Assembly (NCBI GenBank): GCA_010015675.1
Contig: ML976978.1
Span: forward strand, 1,557,683 to 1,621,682
DNA: 64,000 bases
Source of the DNA: Byssothecium circinans
Taxonomy: Eukaryota > Ascomycota > Dothideomycetes > Pleosporales > Massarinaceae
Direction: 5' to 3'
Within the stretch, counting starts at the first letter, position 1. Every line of letters starts with the position of its first letter. Shown here piece by piece: positions 11,550 through 23,458 of the stretch. The position numbers were made by a program, and so were the translations under genes. The notes under the pieces are model-generated. The model saw nothing but the letters and a program-made list of their open reading frames with translations. It ran no database searches and was not told where the DNA came from.

Positions 11550-14500
11550 CTAAGCATGCGGCGTCCCCTTACTAAACTGGATCAACCTCTTTACCCCAAC
11601 CTACACAAACAAACGTTAGCCATCAATCACCTCTTTCAGCACCGCATCACGAGGGCACTTACCATCCAGTTGCTCCCCTCATCTGTTTTGTTCGTCATCA
11701 AATCCGAGAAGATGGCAATCGCCTGATCATACTGCCTGTTCTGCAAATGGCCCGCCAGTTCATTCATCTCCTGGATTGTGTCCGGCTTGAGGAGGTCCTC
11801 GTTGTTCAAGTGGTCGAAGAGGATGTTGAGACGCTTCTCCGTGTCCGCAATGTGCTGCTTGTATTGAGCGGGAGCCTTGCCCTTTACCCGCTGGAGATCC
11901 GCATTGAGGATCTCGAAGATGGGGCGGGATGACTCCGGAATGTGCGAACGGTCACCGGGCGCTGGTTTGAATTAGTTTTGACAACTCTCATACCCATGAT
12001 CATTGACTTACGATGCTTGGCAGCTGGTGCAGGGGCTGCTCTCTGTGAGTTTGCAGTTCCAGGACGAGAATCAGGCCTTGGCGGTCCGCCTTGAGGAGGT
12101 CCAGCTCGCGGAGGACCTTGGGGAGGCCCTCGAGGCGGGGGTGCCGCTGGTTGGGCAAATGTCTGCGCTTGAGGAGCAGCTGCGTATGGTGACGCCCCGG
12201 GGGTTGGGGCATAAGGCGATGCGCCCGAGAACTGCGTCGGTGGAGGCGCGATTTGTCGCGGCGGAGGCATGCCTCCTGGCGGAGCTGACGGGGTTGAACC
12301 GGGAGCAGGTGCATATCGGTTTGATGGCGGTGCTGCTGATGGCGGAGGCATATACGGCGAAGTACCACGAGGGACAGGTGGTTGCTGCGGAGGAGCGAAT
12401 CCAGTTGGCTGAGTTGGGGTATACGCATTTGATGCTTGCGGCGGAGCATATGCGTTCGTTGGAGGAGCAGACGAAGTCGGAGGTGACGACATGCGAGGAG
12501 GACCTTGAGGCGGTCCCTTTGGTGGAGGCGGAGGGGTTGGCCTACCCACTGGAGGATATGTGGGTGATGCACCATGACTGGGCGGCGCATATTGGTTCGC
12601 AAAGGGCGCGTTCACCGCGTTGAGCGGAGTGGAACGACGTGAAGCAGGCTTGGGTGGCGGGCCAAAGTCTGGTGTGTCATTCCATGTAGGAATATCTCTT
12701 CGACTGGCAGCTGGAGGCGGTGCCGGAGAGCTGTTGAAGTTGCTTCGAGGAGGCGGTGCAATGGGATGCGACTGAGGTGGAGCGTATCCGCCGTAACCGG
12801 GCTGAGGAACCGATGGTTGGGAAGGTTGGTAACCAGCAGGTGTGTAGGCATTCCGTGCAGGGGCAGTAGGGAAAGCAGACGGTGGTGCTTGGGCTTGAGC
12901 AGAAAGAGGGTTGATGGGAGCATACGGTGAGCCCGTTTGCTGTGCTGGGGTTGAGATGGCGGCAGGTTGTTGAGGTTGGTACGCCGGCACAACACGAGAG
13001 CCTCTCTGGGCAACAGGAGCTTGAGCTTGTCGTTGAGTGGAGGCTTGAGGGGTAGCCTTCCTGGTCGCCTTCTTGACACGGTCCCGCGCTACGTCTGCTG
13101 CCGGATACTTTTCAGGAAGGAGATCCAAGTACTTCTCTGCAATAGCAAGTTGTCCATGAGCAGATGCAATATCAGCATACTCCACATACTTTGCATACAG
13201 CGGCCCAAGTTTCCAATCCGCCTCTTTCGATTGCTCCGCATCCTGGAACTTGGTGACCTGTCGGAAAACCGTGACTTTCTCGATGAGGTCCTGGAGCGAA
13301 CGAGCGTGGATTGAGAAGCTATTATCCTTCTCAGAGTTCTCCACGCCCTCAGCCTCGCTTTCCCTTAGCTCCTGTGCCCAGTTGACCACAACCTTTTCCA
13401 GCTTAGCACCGGCGAGATAACAAAAGGATGCGTCCTTTCGATACGACGCATCCTCGGAGATGGCCTCCTCAAGACGATCGCCGAGCGCTTCGCAAAGGTC
13501 GGGGAAGTCGTTCGCATCAGCAAAAGTGCACAGCGTGACCATTACCTCCTTCCAGTCCTTGAGATCGGCATTGTAGACGACGTCCCAAAGGTTGTTGCCG
13601 ACAATGGAAGCCAATAGACGCGTGTAGTTTGGACCATCGGTCTGGTTCTTAAAGTACGCTGCTCGTGCCTTTGCGATGCACTTCTCTCCACCGCAAATCG
13701 CAATCATGAACGCATCCGATAACTTGTTCTCTTTGAGACAGATATCGACGGCCTTCTCAAAAGACCCTTGCGTGAGCGCTTTGGTAATCTTCTTCTCGGC
13801 TTCCGATTCCGTGCCGGTGTACACCTTGAATGGGTTGTTCGTCTTTGCGCCCTTTGACGCAGCCAAATCCGAGAGAAAGCTGGTCCCTTCACCGGATTGG
13901 TCGAAAAATGAAGCGCCCTCGTCGCCCTTCTCAGCCGCTGTATCAGAGCTCTCCTTCTCTTCAACTGTCTCCTCCTTGGGTTCCGATAGGCCCAGATATT
14001 CAACAAGCTTGGTACGCGGGTCGCTCGAGATCAAAGTCTCAAGAACCGTCCAGTCCGCCTTTTCCTCATCCGTGCTGGCTTTGGCAATCTTCGATTCGCA
14101 AATGGCAGCGAGATCGCCCTTCTCCAGCGCCTTGTCAAACTCCTCGCTAGCAGTGCCAATGTCCGAATCGACCACAAACGTGGAAATGCTGATTTTGGAC
14201 TTGGAATCAACGACGCCAAATCGAACCAACTTTCCGCCAAAACCGAACGACACACCGGCGCGTCTCCTCAGCCACTTTGGCGGCGTTTTCAGCGAGAAGG
14301 AAGCACCCTGTGGCTCAACGTGTGTCTTCGAGAAGAAGTCTTCACCATCAAGTGCTTGTGCGGTCGACTTCACCTGGTCGGCAGCACTTCCAGTGTTCTG
14401 CAGCGTCTGAACTGCGATCTTGCCATCGAAAGAAGCGGTCGCGAGGAGGTTCGGATTGGAGGGATTGAATGCGGTTCGGAAGGTCCAGTTCGTTACAACC

Positions 14501-15493
14501 GGGAACTCGCCCAGGACCTCACCCGTGTGCGGGTTCCATGCGATGGTGCGGTTGTCCTTGCCACAAGATAGTAGAATGTCGCTATCTTGGACACACCACG
14601 ATATCGAAAGCACACCCTGATCGTGCGCCTGCAGTGTCTTTTCCGGAGCATTCGAGTTCCGCAAGTCCCAGACCAGCACCAGCGGGTTCTGATCAGTGGG
14701 AATAGCAGTAACCAGCCTAGTAGGAACCTCCGGATCCCACGATACCGCGCTCACAGATTTCCTGCCAAAGTTGTTCAATGTGAGATTCTCCTTCTTTCCC
14801 TTGACATCCCACACAGTAGCGAAACCACCACTGCTGCCCGTCGCGAGAATATGCGGCACCTTTTTATTCCAGTCCAGCGAAGTGTACTCGTCGGGGTTCG
14901 CTCCGGCCTTGCCTAGACGAAAGCTCTTGGACTGATCGTCGAGGTCGTGAACGTATAGCTCGCCCTTTGCGCCGGCGGAGGCGAGGATCTGAGGGCGGAA
15001 TGGGTTGAATTGGATGGCTTGGACAGGACCGGTGTGCTTGTCGATCTGCTCAATGAGAGCGTCGCTGTGAACATTCAGTACTCATGCCAGGTATAGCAGT
15101 AGAATACGCATATTGACCTTGCACCTGCTCGTAGCTTTTCCGCATCCCACAACACTAGAGCCCCGCTGTCCAATGCGCCTGCTATTATTCCACGGGGATG
15201 CTGCTCGCTGGGCTGGCTCCAAGCAATGTCGTTGAACCTGCCGCAAGTCAGCTTTGGCACATGTATGGCAATAGCGTAGCCTACCTCGACTCAACATTGA
15301 AGGTAGCGACTGGCTGAAGCTCTACGCCCTGCTCGGTGTTGTCCAAATTAAGCTCCCAGAGCTCTAGAGTAGTTTCGTTGGAGAAATCGGCATCGACGGC
15401 GCCCGCCTTGGTGCCCGTAGCGATCAATGGCTGGGTGGGGCCCGGCGACCACGCAAAGGTAGCCGTCCGGGGAATCTCTCGAAGACGGACCAT
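11550..15493 (-). CDS. SEC31: COPII outer-coat protein Sec31
   Basis: Exons (minus strand) are 15493-15285, 15237-15118, 15064-12012, 11961-11663 and 11600-11550. All phases close, giving 1243 residues, the normal size for fungal Sec31. The N-terminal half is a WD40 propeller, starting [17 protein letters not shown] and including the [15 protein letters not shown] segment and repeats ending in VWD. An alpha-solenoid follows, then a long Pro/Gln/Ala-rich linker (about 780-1120), and a conserved C-terminal helical domain ending [14 protein letters not shown]. Sec31 pairs with Sec13 to form the outer cage of ER-to-Golgi vesicles and stimulates Sar1 GTP hydrolysis. The second donor (GTCAAT) is weak but required by phase. 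Nothing suggests loss of function. Confidence 0.96.
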
Positions 15494-15808
15494 TGCGGCG
15501 GTCGCTCGCAGTCAGACACCGAGAAGTGGAAGTTGAGGCAGAATAGGGGATATGGGAGGCGACCGGAGTATGCTATCTTGAAAGACGGAGGGAGAGGGTA
15601 GCGTGGAGGACGGTTCGGGGCGAAATGTGTGTCGGGGTTCGAAGGCAGCTCGACTTCAATACACCACCTGGCCTTCCTCATCATCGTGCGCACGGACTTG
15701 GCGGGCGTCGCTTTTGTGGGCCGTCACGTGCACCCTCACGAACCCGTTGAGGCATGCCTAGACTGCATATTCACAAACAAACGCAGCGCAGCGCAAACAC
15801 CCACAGCC
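15494..15808. promoter_or_regulatory. Shared divergent promoter of SEC31 and the RRM protein gene
   Basis: 315 bp separate two divergent start codons, so both promoters must lie here. I recognise no specific operator. Confidence 0.55.
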
Positions 15809-16323
15809 ATGGCCGACTCTTCACGATTAAAAGCGACAGTCTTCGTCGGCGGCCTCGACCACGCCGTCACCCAGCAAACCCTCTATCACGCCTTCCTCCC
15901 CTTTGGCGACATCGTGGACGTCAACCTGCCCAAACCAGAAGCACCCAATTCAAAGGACCCGCACCGGGGATTCGGCTATGTGGAATTTGAGAGCGCGGGC
16001 GATGCTGTCGATGCTATTGACAATATGGACCGCAGTGAGCTCTACGGCCAGGTTATTAAGGTTGCTGCGGCGAAACCGCAACGTGATCCTAAGGAGGGTC
16101 TGGGGAGCAAGACCGCGGTTTGGGAGCAGGTATGTATATTTGTTTTGGGGTTTTGGGTTTCATTTGCTGACTTTTTCTCCAGGAGGGCTGGATAGCGAAG
16201 CATGCTGTTAGCGAAGAGGATCGGCAAGCAGCCCAGCAAGCCGGAGAACAGTCGAATGATGGCCCTATGGATCCTATGCAAGGGCTGGAAGGGCTGGATG
16301 AAGCTGGTCCGAAGCAAGCATGA
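15809..16323 (+). CDS. Single-RRM RNA-binding protein, cyclophilin-E RRM type
   Basis: Exons are 15809-16129 and 16183-16323 (53-bp intron); 153 residues. A single RRM spans about residues 8-88, with RNP2 (TVFVGGL) and RNP1 (RGFGYVEF) intact. The sequence after it, ending in GWIAKHAV, resembles the RRM of cyclophilin E (PPIE/Cyp33) proteins, but no isomerase domain follows. In fungi this RRM often occurs as a free protein; a role in splicing is inferred from the human homologue. The C-terminus is acidic and Gln/Met-rich. The gene is transcribed away from SEC31. Confidence 0.85.
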
Positions 16324-16741
16324 GTTCGTCTTTTGGTCATGGGTGCTTGGATAGCGATGGGGGTTTTGGCGCTCGGAGTATGGTTACATGATCACGATAC
16401 CACCATTTAAACTGTACAGTACATGCATTCCGAATGTACAGTTGAGGATGTTCTCTTCAAGCTTTTCACGTAAATTTGGGAAGGGTCAAAAAGCGTCAAA
16501 GCATTTCCAGGCGTTGGTCTTTAGGAAAAGAACATGTTTTACTCAACCTCAACCAGCAAAACACAACACCCCAACGTGATGCCGCACACATACATACACA
16601 TACACAACAAAGGAAACTGATGCTTCAGATTTCTAATTTGACAGTGACGACCAATGTCGAAAAGCTTCCCCCTCAATTTGTACAAATGCCTTCGGGTACC
16701 AGCAGGCCGGCACTTCCTCCCCACAAAGAGACCCATCTACT
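16324..16741. other. Intergenic, convergent 3' ends
   Basis: 3' UTR space between the RRM gene and the convergent NDUFA4-like gene. I see no gene; plus-strand reading frames that extend into the next gene are antisense shadows. Confidence 0.5.
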
Positions 16742-17311
16742 CTACTTCTCCGCAACCGACTGCCTTCCCTTAAGACGCAGCGTCTTGTCGACCATGAGCT
16801 TCCTGCCGAGCGAGAAGACGGCAGCCGCAATAGCAACCCTATCCAATATCAGGATCAGACCACCACGCCCACGACCAACCTCGGGATCCGGAAACGAGGG
16901 GGAAACGACTTACAAAAGGACGATACCTACACAAAAACAAACAAACAAATTAGCTTCTCTTCCCTTTTCTCGTCCACAAGAAAGAAAACTTACCCAGAGG
17001 AATCAACTCAGCAGGGATCTTCTTAAGCTGGCGCAGGCGTTGCGAGATAGTATGAGCTAGGCATTCCCCCCAGTCAGTCAAATACACCACAAACCCCCTC
17101 AAAAGCTCCCAAACAAACCAATGCCTTACCGCCATGCTCCTCTTTCTATTCCCGAGTTAGTTCATCTATGTGCAGAGGATGGGGGAGCTTCCCAACGCAC
17201 CGGCACGGGCTTCATCATGCGCGCGGTCTGCCTCATGTACAGCGGCGCCGTCTGGCGCATGAACATCATCCGCGTCGGCCGCATGGCCATGGCCCTCGTA
17301 ACCTTGAACAT
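16742..17311 (-). CDS. Small mitochondrial inner-membrane protein, NDUFA4/MLRQ (B12D-like) type
   Basis: Five exons (minus strand): 17311-17201, 17145-17130, 17056-16994, 16926-16914 and 16838-16742. Phases are consistent throughout, giving 99 residues. Two exons are only 16 and 13 bp. The protein has an Arg/Met-rich mitochondrial presequence (MFKVTRAMAMRPTRMM), then EEHGAHTISQRLRQLKKIPA, a transmembrane helix (about LIPLGIVLLVAIAAAVF), and a basic tail with SLGRKLMVDKTLRL. This layout matches fungal proteins annotated as NADH-ubiquinone oxidoreductase MLRQ subunit; in animals NDUFA4 associates with complex IV. The first donor choice (17200) is needed to avoid a stop. The family call is good; the exact complex is not shown by sequence. 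Confidence 0.75.
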
Positions 17312-17623
17312 TGTGTAGTCCTTTTCTTCCTTTCGTCGTCGTTCGAAAACCGCTCGTTCGTTCGCTTGGGTGGAGTGGAGATTCGGGTGGTGGTGGCCGT
17401 CGTTCGTGAGGTTCACGTCAGAGGTTCAGAGAGCTTGCTGCTGTGGTCCCATCGGCCGATAAATTGCCGAGCCCGCTAATTGGTCGGACGGGAGGGGACA
17501 AAGCGCAATCGAACCATCGCCAACCTCACCTCGTCCTCGTCCTCGTCACCACCGCCCTCTTACTCCAGCCCGCCACCACCGAGCCATTGACCCACCCTCT
17601 CCACTCCAATCCCTTCCGCAATC
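17312..17623. promoter_or_regulatory. Bidirectional promoter of two respiratory-chain genes, with a CCAAT box
   Basis: 312 bp lie between divergent start codons of the NDUFA4-like gene and COX12. An ATTGG (CCAAT on the minus strand) is at 17479-17483, roughly central. The CCAAT-binding HAP complex is a known activator of respiratory genes in fungi, so shared control is plausible but inferred. Confidence 0.45.
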
Positions 17624-18169
17624 ATGTCCGACGAAGAAACCGAAACCAAGCCCTTCAAGTTCGTCACAGGTACGCCCTCCCACACAGCTCCCTCCCGCAA
17701 AGCTAAGCCAAGCTAACACCTCACCTCAACAGCCGGTACGCCGCCTACCCACTCCCCCAGTCCTACCTCACGCGCACGCGCACGCCCCGCGCCCCTCCAC
17801 TCCTCCCCACGGTGCATATCTTGGAGAAAGCATGGCTGATGATCAAAATACCGCAGGCTTCGACGCCCGCTTCCCGAACCAGAACCAGACCAAGCACTGC
17901 TGGCAAAACTACGTCGACTACCACAAGTGCATCCTGGCCAAGGGCGAGGACTTTGCTCCGTGCCGTCAGTTCTTCCTGGCCTACCGGTCGCTGTGCCCGA
18001 GCGGCTGGACGGCGCGATGGGATGAGCAGCGCGGTACGTACACACAAACACACACTCTCTCTCACCGGAAAAACACGGTTTAAAAGAAGAAGGGAAGAGG
18101 AAGAGGAAGAGAAAAGGCTAATGACGTGAAACAGAGGCCGGAAACTTCCCCTGCAAGCTCGACCAGTAG
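17624..18169 (+). CDS. COX12: Cytochrome c oxidase subunit VIb
   Basis: Exons are 17624-17669, 17857-18033 and 18135-18169, giving 85 residues. The twin CX9C motif of this subunit is intact: C after NQNQTKH, then HKC, and APC followed ten residues later by SLC. The block NQNQTKHCWQNYVDYHKC is near-invariant in the family. The protein sits on the intermembrane-space side of complex IV and is imported by the Mia40 disulfide relay, which explains the lack of a presequence. The first intron is 186 bp and contains an internal acceptor-CCG-donor site at 17733-17735. Using it would insert a 3-base exon, changing VTGFD to VTAGFD; both forms keep phase, so the model is ambiguous there. Confidence 0.92.
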
Positions 18170-19082
18170 ACAATTCCTCTTATCAAAAATTTGGGGAAGA
18201 CGGCAACCTCGTTTCCTTGGTTTGGTTGAAAGACGCATGAAATCGCAGGCTGGCAGTACAATAGAAGCACATGTACCATAACACGATTGTCACTCAATGC
18301 AGCTCTGATCGTCTCGACCCTCTTCTCTCTGACACACATGGCGCTCGTCACATCACATATACAAGCGACAAATTCCAACCCTTCAGCGATTGACTCTCCT
18401 ATCATTACTTCGTGATGAGCTCGAGCTCGTAGTCTTCCCTAACACTATATAACAACAACCTCTCATATACCAGAACAAGATTCTCCACCATCACAAACAA
18501 TTGACCGAGTGGTTCGAGGTTCGCTTGAAACACACTCAGAACCACAAACATGTACATTTTTCCGATATTTTTCCGGTCCCCACCATCCCCCAATAACCAA
18601 AATGTATTCCATTCCATCCAGTACAGTCCATGCCATCGGCGGAAAAGGTATCATGCATCCAAACAACAAACTACGGCAACAACAGGCCTCGACCCAGGAA
18701 AGGAAAGGGTATGTAGGTAGGACAGGACGCTTGATCGCGGAAAAAGGGACGGTAACGAGGAAACGATGCTGCAGGTAAAAAGCGAAAAAGCCTCGCCAGA
18801 CTTTACCCATATAGCCGCAGCAGGTAGGTAGGCAAAAAGGTTCAGATGCGCATGTAGGCAGATGCTTCCGTCTGATAGTTTTGCGCGGGTGGAAGGTGGG
18901 GTAACGACAGTCTCGCTGTATACGGACCTACGCTTAGTAGCCATTCTCTCTGTCTTGGCAAGGGACGGGTAGAAGAACTGGCACTGTATGGTGGCTTCGC
19001 TCCACAACAGAAATGAGGGAGACGGAAGTCCTCCGGGAGTGCGGAGTGCGAGCGGGGAGGGCTGATGATGGGCTAGAGGAAG
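18170..19082. other. Intergenic, convergent 3' ends
   Basis: 3' regions of COX12 and of the RasGEF gene. No supported gene and no obvious repeat. Confidence 0.5.
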
Positions 19083-22000
19083 CTAGAACTGACGCTCTCT
19101 TATCCAGTTGAATAGTCTCTTCTTCTCGCCCGAGGCGGCCGCCTCGAGCTGTACGCTTCGGTCGTAGAGGTCCTGCATGTGTCAACAACCAAGTCTAAGA
19201 GGTGGAAATGGAAAGAGAGGGGTGGAGCTTACATCTTCGTCTTTGCAGATCTTGACATCGAGAACGAGGTTGCGGATCTCTTCATTCTTGTGCCAATTCG
19301 GATATGGTGTTCCCTGTGCTCTTTGAAGTGTAACTACAACCTGACCCATGATATCGAACTTGCGCCAATTAATCCTCTCTTTCCCTGTAACACCTCCAGG
19401 TGGCGCTTCTCTAGAATTGCGATTCGAGGCTCCGCCCGGAAAGACACTGGTACCTGGATGGGGCCCTGATGGCTCAAAGGATCTGGACTTGTCGCCTATA
19501 AATGTCGAGTTGCCTTCTGCGGCGGACACGAGATCACCTCGGTGCAACGGAATAAAGGGTATGCGCTCACTTGAGCTGTTTTCCCACGCAAGACGATAGG
19601 CTGCGGAGCCTTTCGTTGTATTCATAAGCATTTCGAGTCGCGTGAAATCATGCCCAACTTGCTGCGGCAGGAGGCTTGCCGTTTCCTTGAGACGATACAC
19701 TGAAGTGTTCTTAATGCCTGCGATGACAGCACCCAAAGTGTTGTAGTTGTTGATCTTGCGCAGCTCGCGTGCCACCTTCATCCACTTCTCCATCATCAAC
19801 GCCCGGTGTCTCGACTTATCCCGTAAGAGAATATAGTTGGCGACCAGAAAGGCGACATGGTTGAAATGTTCGCTCATCCGCGCCACATTCTCCAAGCTCT
19901 TGAATTTCTTCCTTTCCTCAGGCGTCGCGCTAACATGCCGTACGAAGTCTCGTGGCCGGATGGAGGAGAACATGATCCAGTCAATTCTCGTCAATTCCCG
20001 GGCAATTGCTTGCTCGGATTCATTCATGATCTGGTGCCACTGCACTTTCGACAGTGCCTTGATCGGGTTTGGTACGAGCGACTGAGCTTGCTTCTCATTT
20101 CTCTCCACCCAATGAAGCAGGGTTTGAGTCGAGCTCATCGATCCTGCTGATGACTGCGTAGTTCGCGAAGCACCCGTCATGCTACTCCTTGCGATCGACA
20201 GTCTCTCGGACGATGACATAGACATGCTTCCGAGCGCTCTTGTAAAGTCATCATCCTCCGAATCCTCATCCAGAACTGTGTGGAAGTTGGTCAAGCTGTC
20301 ATGTTGGAGCCGTTGACGGTCACTACATGCCCAGTCCGTATCGTCATCTTCCGACACAACTTCGAGATCGTACAGAATCTCCTTGGCGGCAGCTGCGAAC
20401 TCGCGGTTGGTGGATAGTGAGGAGGCAAACTTTCGCACTGTTTTACGCGTCGTAGCAAAGGCAAAGTCGCCGGGATAGCAGCTGACCCATTGTTGCAGGA
20501 CAGCAAGAGCCCGCATCTGTTCGCTTATGCGTATCATGGGTGGCAGTTGTCTCCGTTTGAAGGACTCAAATCGTTTCAAAATCGCGTCCAACAGCTGGCC
20601 TGGCGTCGCAAATTTTCGATACAGCGCCAGAAAGATCGAAACGTATCTTGAGTCGTTCTTCGATAGTGGTTGTGTAAGCAATCGGTCCACTAGTTGATCG
20701 AACGTGTAGCCATTTTCGTCTGAAGGGGCCTCGCCGCCATCCGATACATCGCCATCAGACTCGTTGGAGTCTTGCGCTGGCGATTCCTCCTCGAAATTGA
20801 AGAATGTCTTGTTTGTTTCGCCCGGTTTATACCGTTGGCTGCTTGGGTTCTCGGATGAATGTGGCCGGTATCTTGCCGAGAATTCTGAGCTTGCGCGCTC
20901 GTGTTTTCGCCCCCATGGATCTTTTGTTATGCTTGATCTTACTGCAGACGAGTTGGCCCGCCGTCGGGCCATGGATGCTTGTGAACGCGCTGACAAAGGG
21001 TTCAGTAACGGACACTGTGGCACGCAAGGCTGGATATGATATGTTCTCGCACGGGACACATGATAAGGCTGCTACAGGGTGTTTAATCAAGGAGAGAGAT
21101 TGACACTCACGTCGTTTAGAAGCGATCACGGCGCGTGTTATTACGGATAGACAACCGCGTTGTGTCTCTGGCTGTTCTGCGGAGGTTTGGAAGGCATTTA
21201 CGTCTCCGGGGAACTTCTTCGCCTTTTCTTCAATGATAGCTGGATCTACCTCGCGAGGGTGTTGGTCGCATTTAGCCGCCACTAAAATAAAGGGGAGGCC
21301 GGACTTGGAAAGTACATCTGTTTCACGCTGTCAGTAGGCGCATGCAAACCCCCCCGTCCCAATGGCAAGCAGATGTACTGACGCAGAATTTCCGGCACAA
21401 GCTTCAAGCTGTGTTTGTTTGTGACATCATACATGGTCACCGCTCCATCTATGCGCGGCGCGTCAAGGCCGTCGATCTTGTCCGGCCATCGTATTGTGTT
21501 GCTGTTCCCGATCTGCACATCGTCGAAGCCCATTTCCACGAATCGCACAATGTAGTATCCGCCGTCGATGGTCATCTTTCGGGTGCAGACGGACGAGGAG
21601 CCGGTGTCTGGCAGATTCAGGGCGCGGCGTATGAAGGTAGACTTGCCCGTCCCACATGTGCCCAGCACGGCGATGTTGAGGTCCTGCATGGAGGATGCAG
21701 AATCACTGTTGCCTGACTAGAGGCGAATTCGTCAGCACAACGGTCTGCATTTCAGGGGACGGTCACAGGGGAAAGGCGACGTACCGCTACTGACGGGACA
21801 GGCGATCGCGGGCTGGGTAGCGAGTCGGAAAGGCCTGACATGCGCATCTTGATGTGGGTGGGGGACATTGGCCCCTCGGTGTCGGAGGACGAGTCTGCAG
21901 AGCTCGAGGAAGCTTCGTCCGTTTCAGCCAACTGCGGAAAGTGGTAGCGTTGGAAGAACTCGTCACCAGCAATTTCCTCGTCATCGCCAGCCTCGCCGTG

Positions 22001-22165
22001 GTGGGCTAGGGCATCATCGTCGGCATCAGCGGCGGCGTCGTCGTCTCCACGGCCTTGGGGCTTGGGAATCATCGGTGCCGAGTAAGCACGGTTCTTGAGA
22101 TTGGGGGGACGCAGCCCTGCGGAACCTGCAGAGGCCTGGGCGGCCGACTCCCTACGAGGTGGCAT
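19083..22165 (-). CDS. Ras-like GTPase domain fused to a Ras guanine-nucleotide exchange factor
   Basis: Exons (minus strand) are 22165-21785, 21716-21383, 21317-21111, 20989-19233 and 19172-19083; phases close to 922 residues. Residues 1-127 are acidic and disordered. Residues about 137-305 form a small GTPase-like domain: P-loop GTCGTGKST (146-154), AAKCD at the G4 position (252-256) and TSAE at G5. The expected G3 DxxG-Gln is replaced by a degenerate VEMGFDD. A RasGEF N-terminal domain (about 400-525, starting NGYTFDQLVDRLL) and a catalytic RasGEF domain (about 620-870, with a DWIMFSSIRPRDFV segment) follow, then a short conserved tail (NWIRERQF). It probably activates a Ras-family GTPase; the GTPase-like domain may regulate it in cis. 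Confidence 0.88.
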
Positions 22166-23458
22166 CAACTGTGCAGAGTGTCAAGTTGTATTCGCCTGTT
22201 CGACGCGATTTGGAGTCGTATGTGCGCAGGACGTGGCTTTTCAGCTTCGGGTCGCCTATCCAGCAGCGAGAAGTGGCCTTTTTCGTAGGATCAGGCTTCA
22301 AGACGCCGTCTGTACGACGATGTGGCTGTCATAGAGGGCCTGGCGCAGGGCAATTCCAAGCGGGGCTCTGCTTCCAGACATTGGAGGCACAGCGGGGAGG
22401 GAAAGGGAGGGGAGGCGAGCGGCGATCAGAGGCGGCAGCAAGGTGGAAGAGGGTGCGCAGTGGACGGGAGCGCGGTGGTGGTGTACTGTAGTTATAAACA
22501 ACACCTCGGGGCAGATTCGTCTGGACAAGGACCAGACTGATTGGGGAGCACAGGAGCAGCTGAGAGAACACTAGGAACAAGCTAGGGACAGGGGGACCGT
22601 GATGCGTGATGGTGACGGTTAGGCACAGGCCGCACGGACGCGTGCTGGGATGGATGGGGATCAAAGGTCAAGATGCAAACACTCGAATAATAATCGCCAG
22701 CATCAGCGTTCATCCCCTTCAGACACTGCTCGCAGCATGCATCACTCGTCTTCTCCCAAAAGCGATGGCTCGAAACCCAAAGCACGTGGAGCACCCACTC
22801 TTCCTGCATGTCTCGCCCGTTGTAGAAGCCTACTACAAACCCTCCGCCAAGTCCCGCACACAGTGCAACCGTCAAACTCTATACTACGTCTACGGTACAT
22901 CCAACCTCTGATAGCGCTGTATATTCACCTGCCATCACTGCTATGCCTTAGCCGACCAGCGACTCCATCTCATCCCACCACGCGCTGATCCCCACTCCCG
23001 CACTTCCCCGTTCGGACAATTGGAGAAAAGGAAAAGCCCGTCTCGCTTGCCCACAGGCCCCGTTGATCACTGTCCCTTCCTGTCTTCAACAACCACAACG
23101 ATGCATTGAAAAGCACAGACCCCTTCTCCAACGGCCCTTCTGTTGGAGAATCCAGCCGCATCGACAGGCCTTCAACGCCTTGGTAGGGATTGCGGGAACG
23201 GCCTGGAAAGCATCTGAACAAAACACCGCATTCTCATGCATACCCTGCGGAAAACAAAGCCGCGAATCACCAGCATGGATAGCACGTGCGATCAAGACGG
23301 TGCACATGTGTGGGATAGACGCGCTGCTACTTCCCATTGGCCTATCGCGAACTACCCCTCCATTCATGTGAATAATAGTCATCCCCCGTCTACCTACCTC
23401 TCTGCATCTATCTCCGGCTAGCATGCATATCCACGCAAAACCACGCAGCTAGTCCTCC
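22166..23458. other. Intergenic region
   Basis: The first few hundred bases are the RasGEF promoter and 5' leader. The remaining kilobase up to the demethylase fragment has several short open frames on both strands but no domain, start context or splicing that supports a gene. Confidence 0.5.

Noticed and set aside
12003..12623. 206-codon plus-strand frame inside SEC31
   Set aside because: Antisense to the Pro/Gln-rich linker of SEC31; low-complexity coding DNA gives long shadow frames, and no domain is seen.
13676..14410. 244-codon plus-strand frame inside SEC31
   Set aside because: Antisense shadow of the well-supported SEC31 exon 3.
16476..17060. 194-codon plus-strand frame
   Set aside because: Antisense to the five-exon NDUFA4-like gene, whose phases and motifs are convincing.
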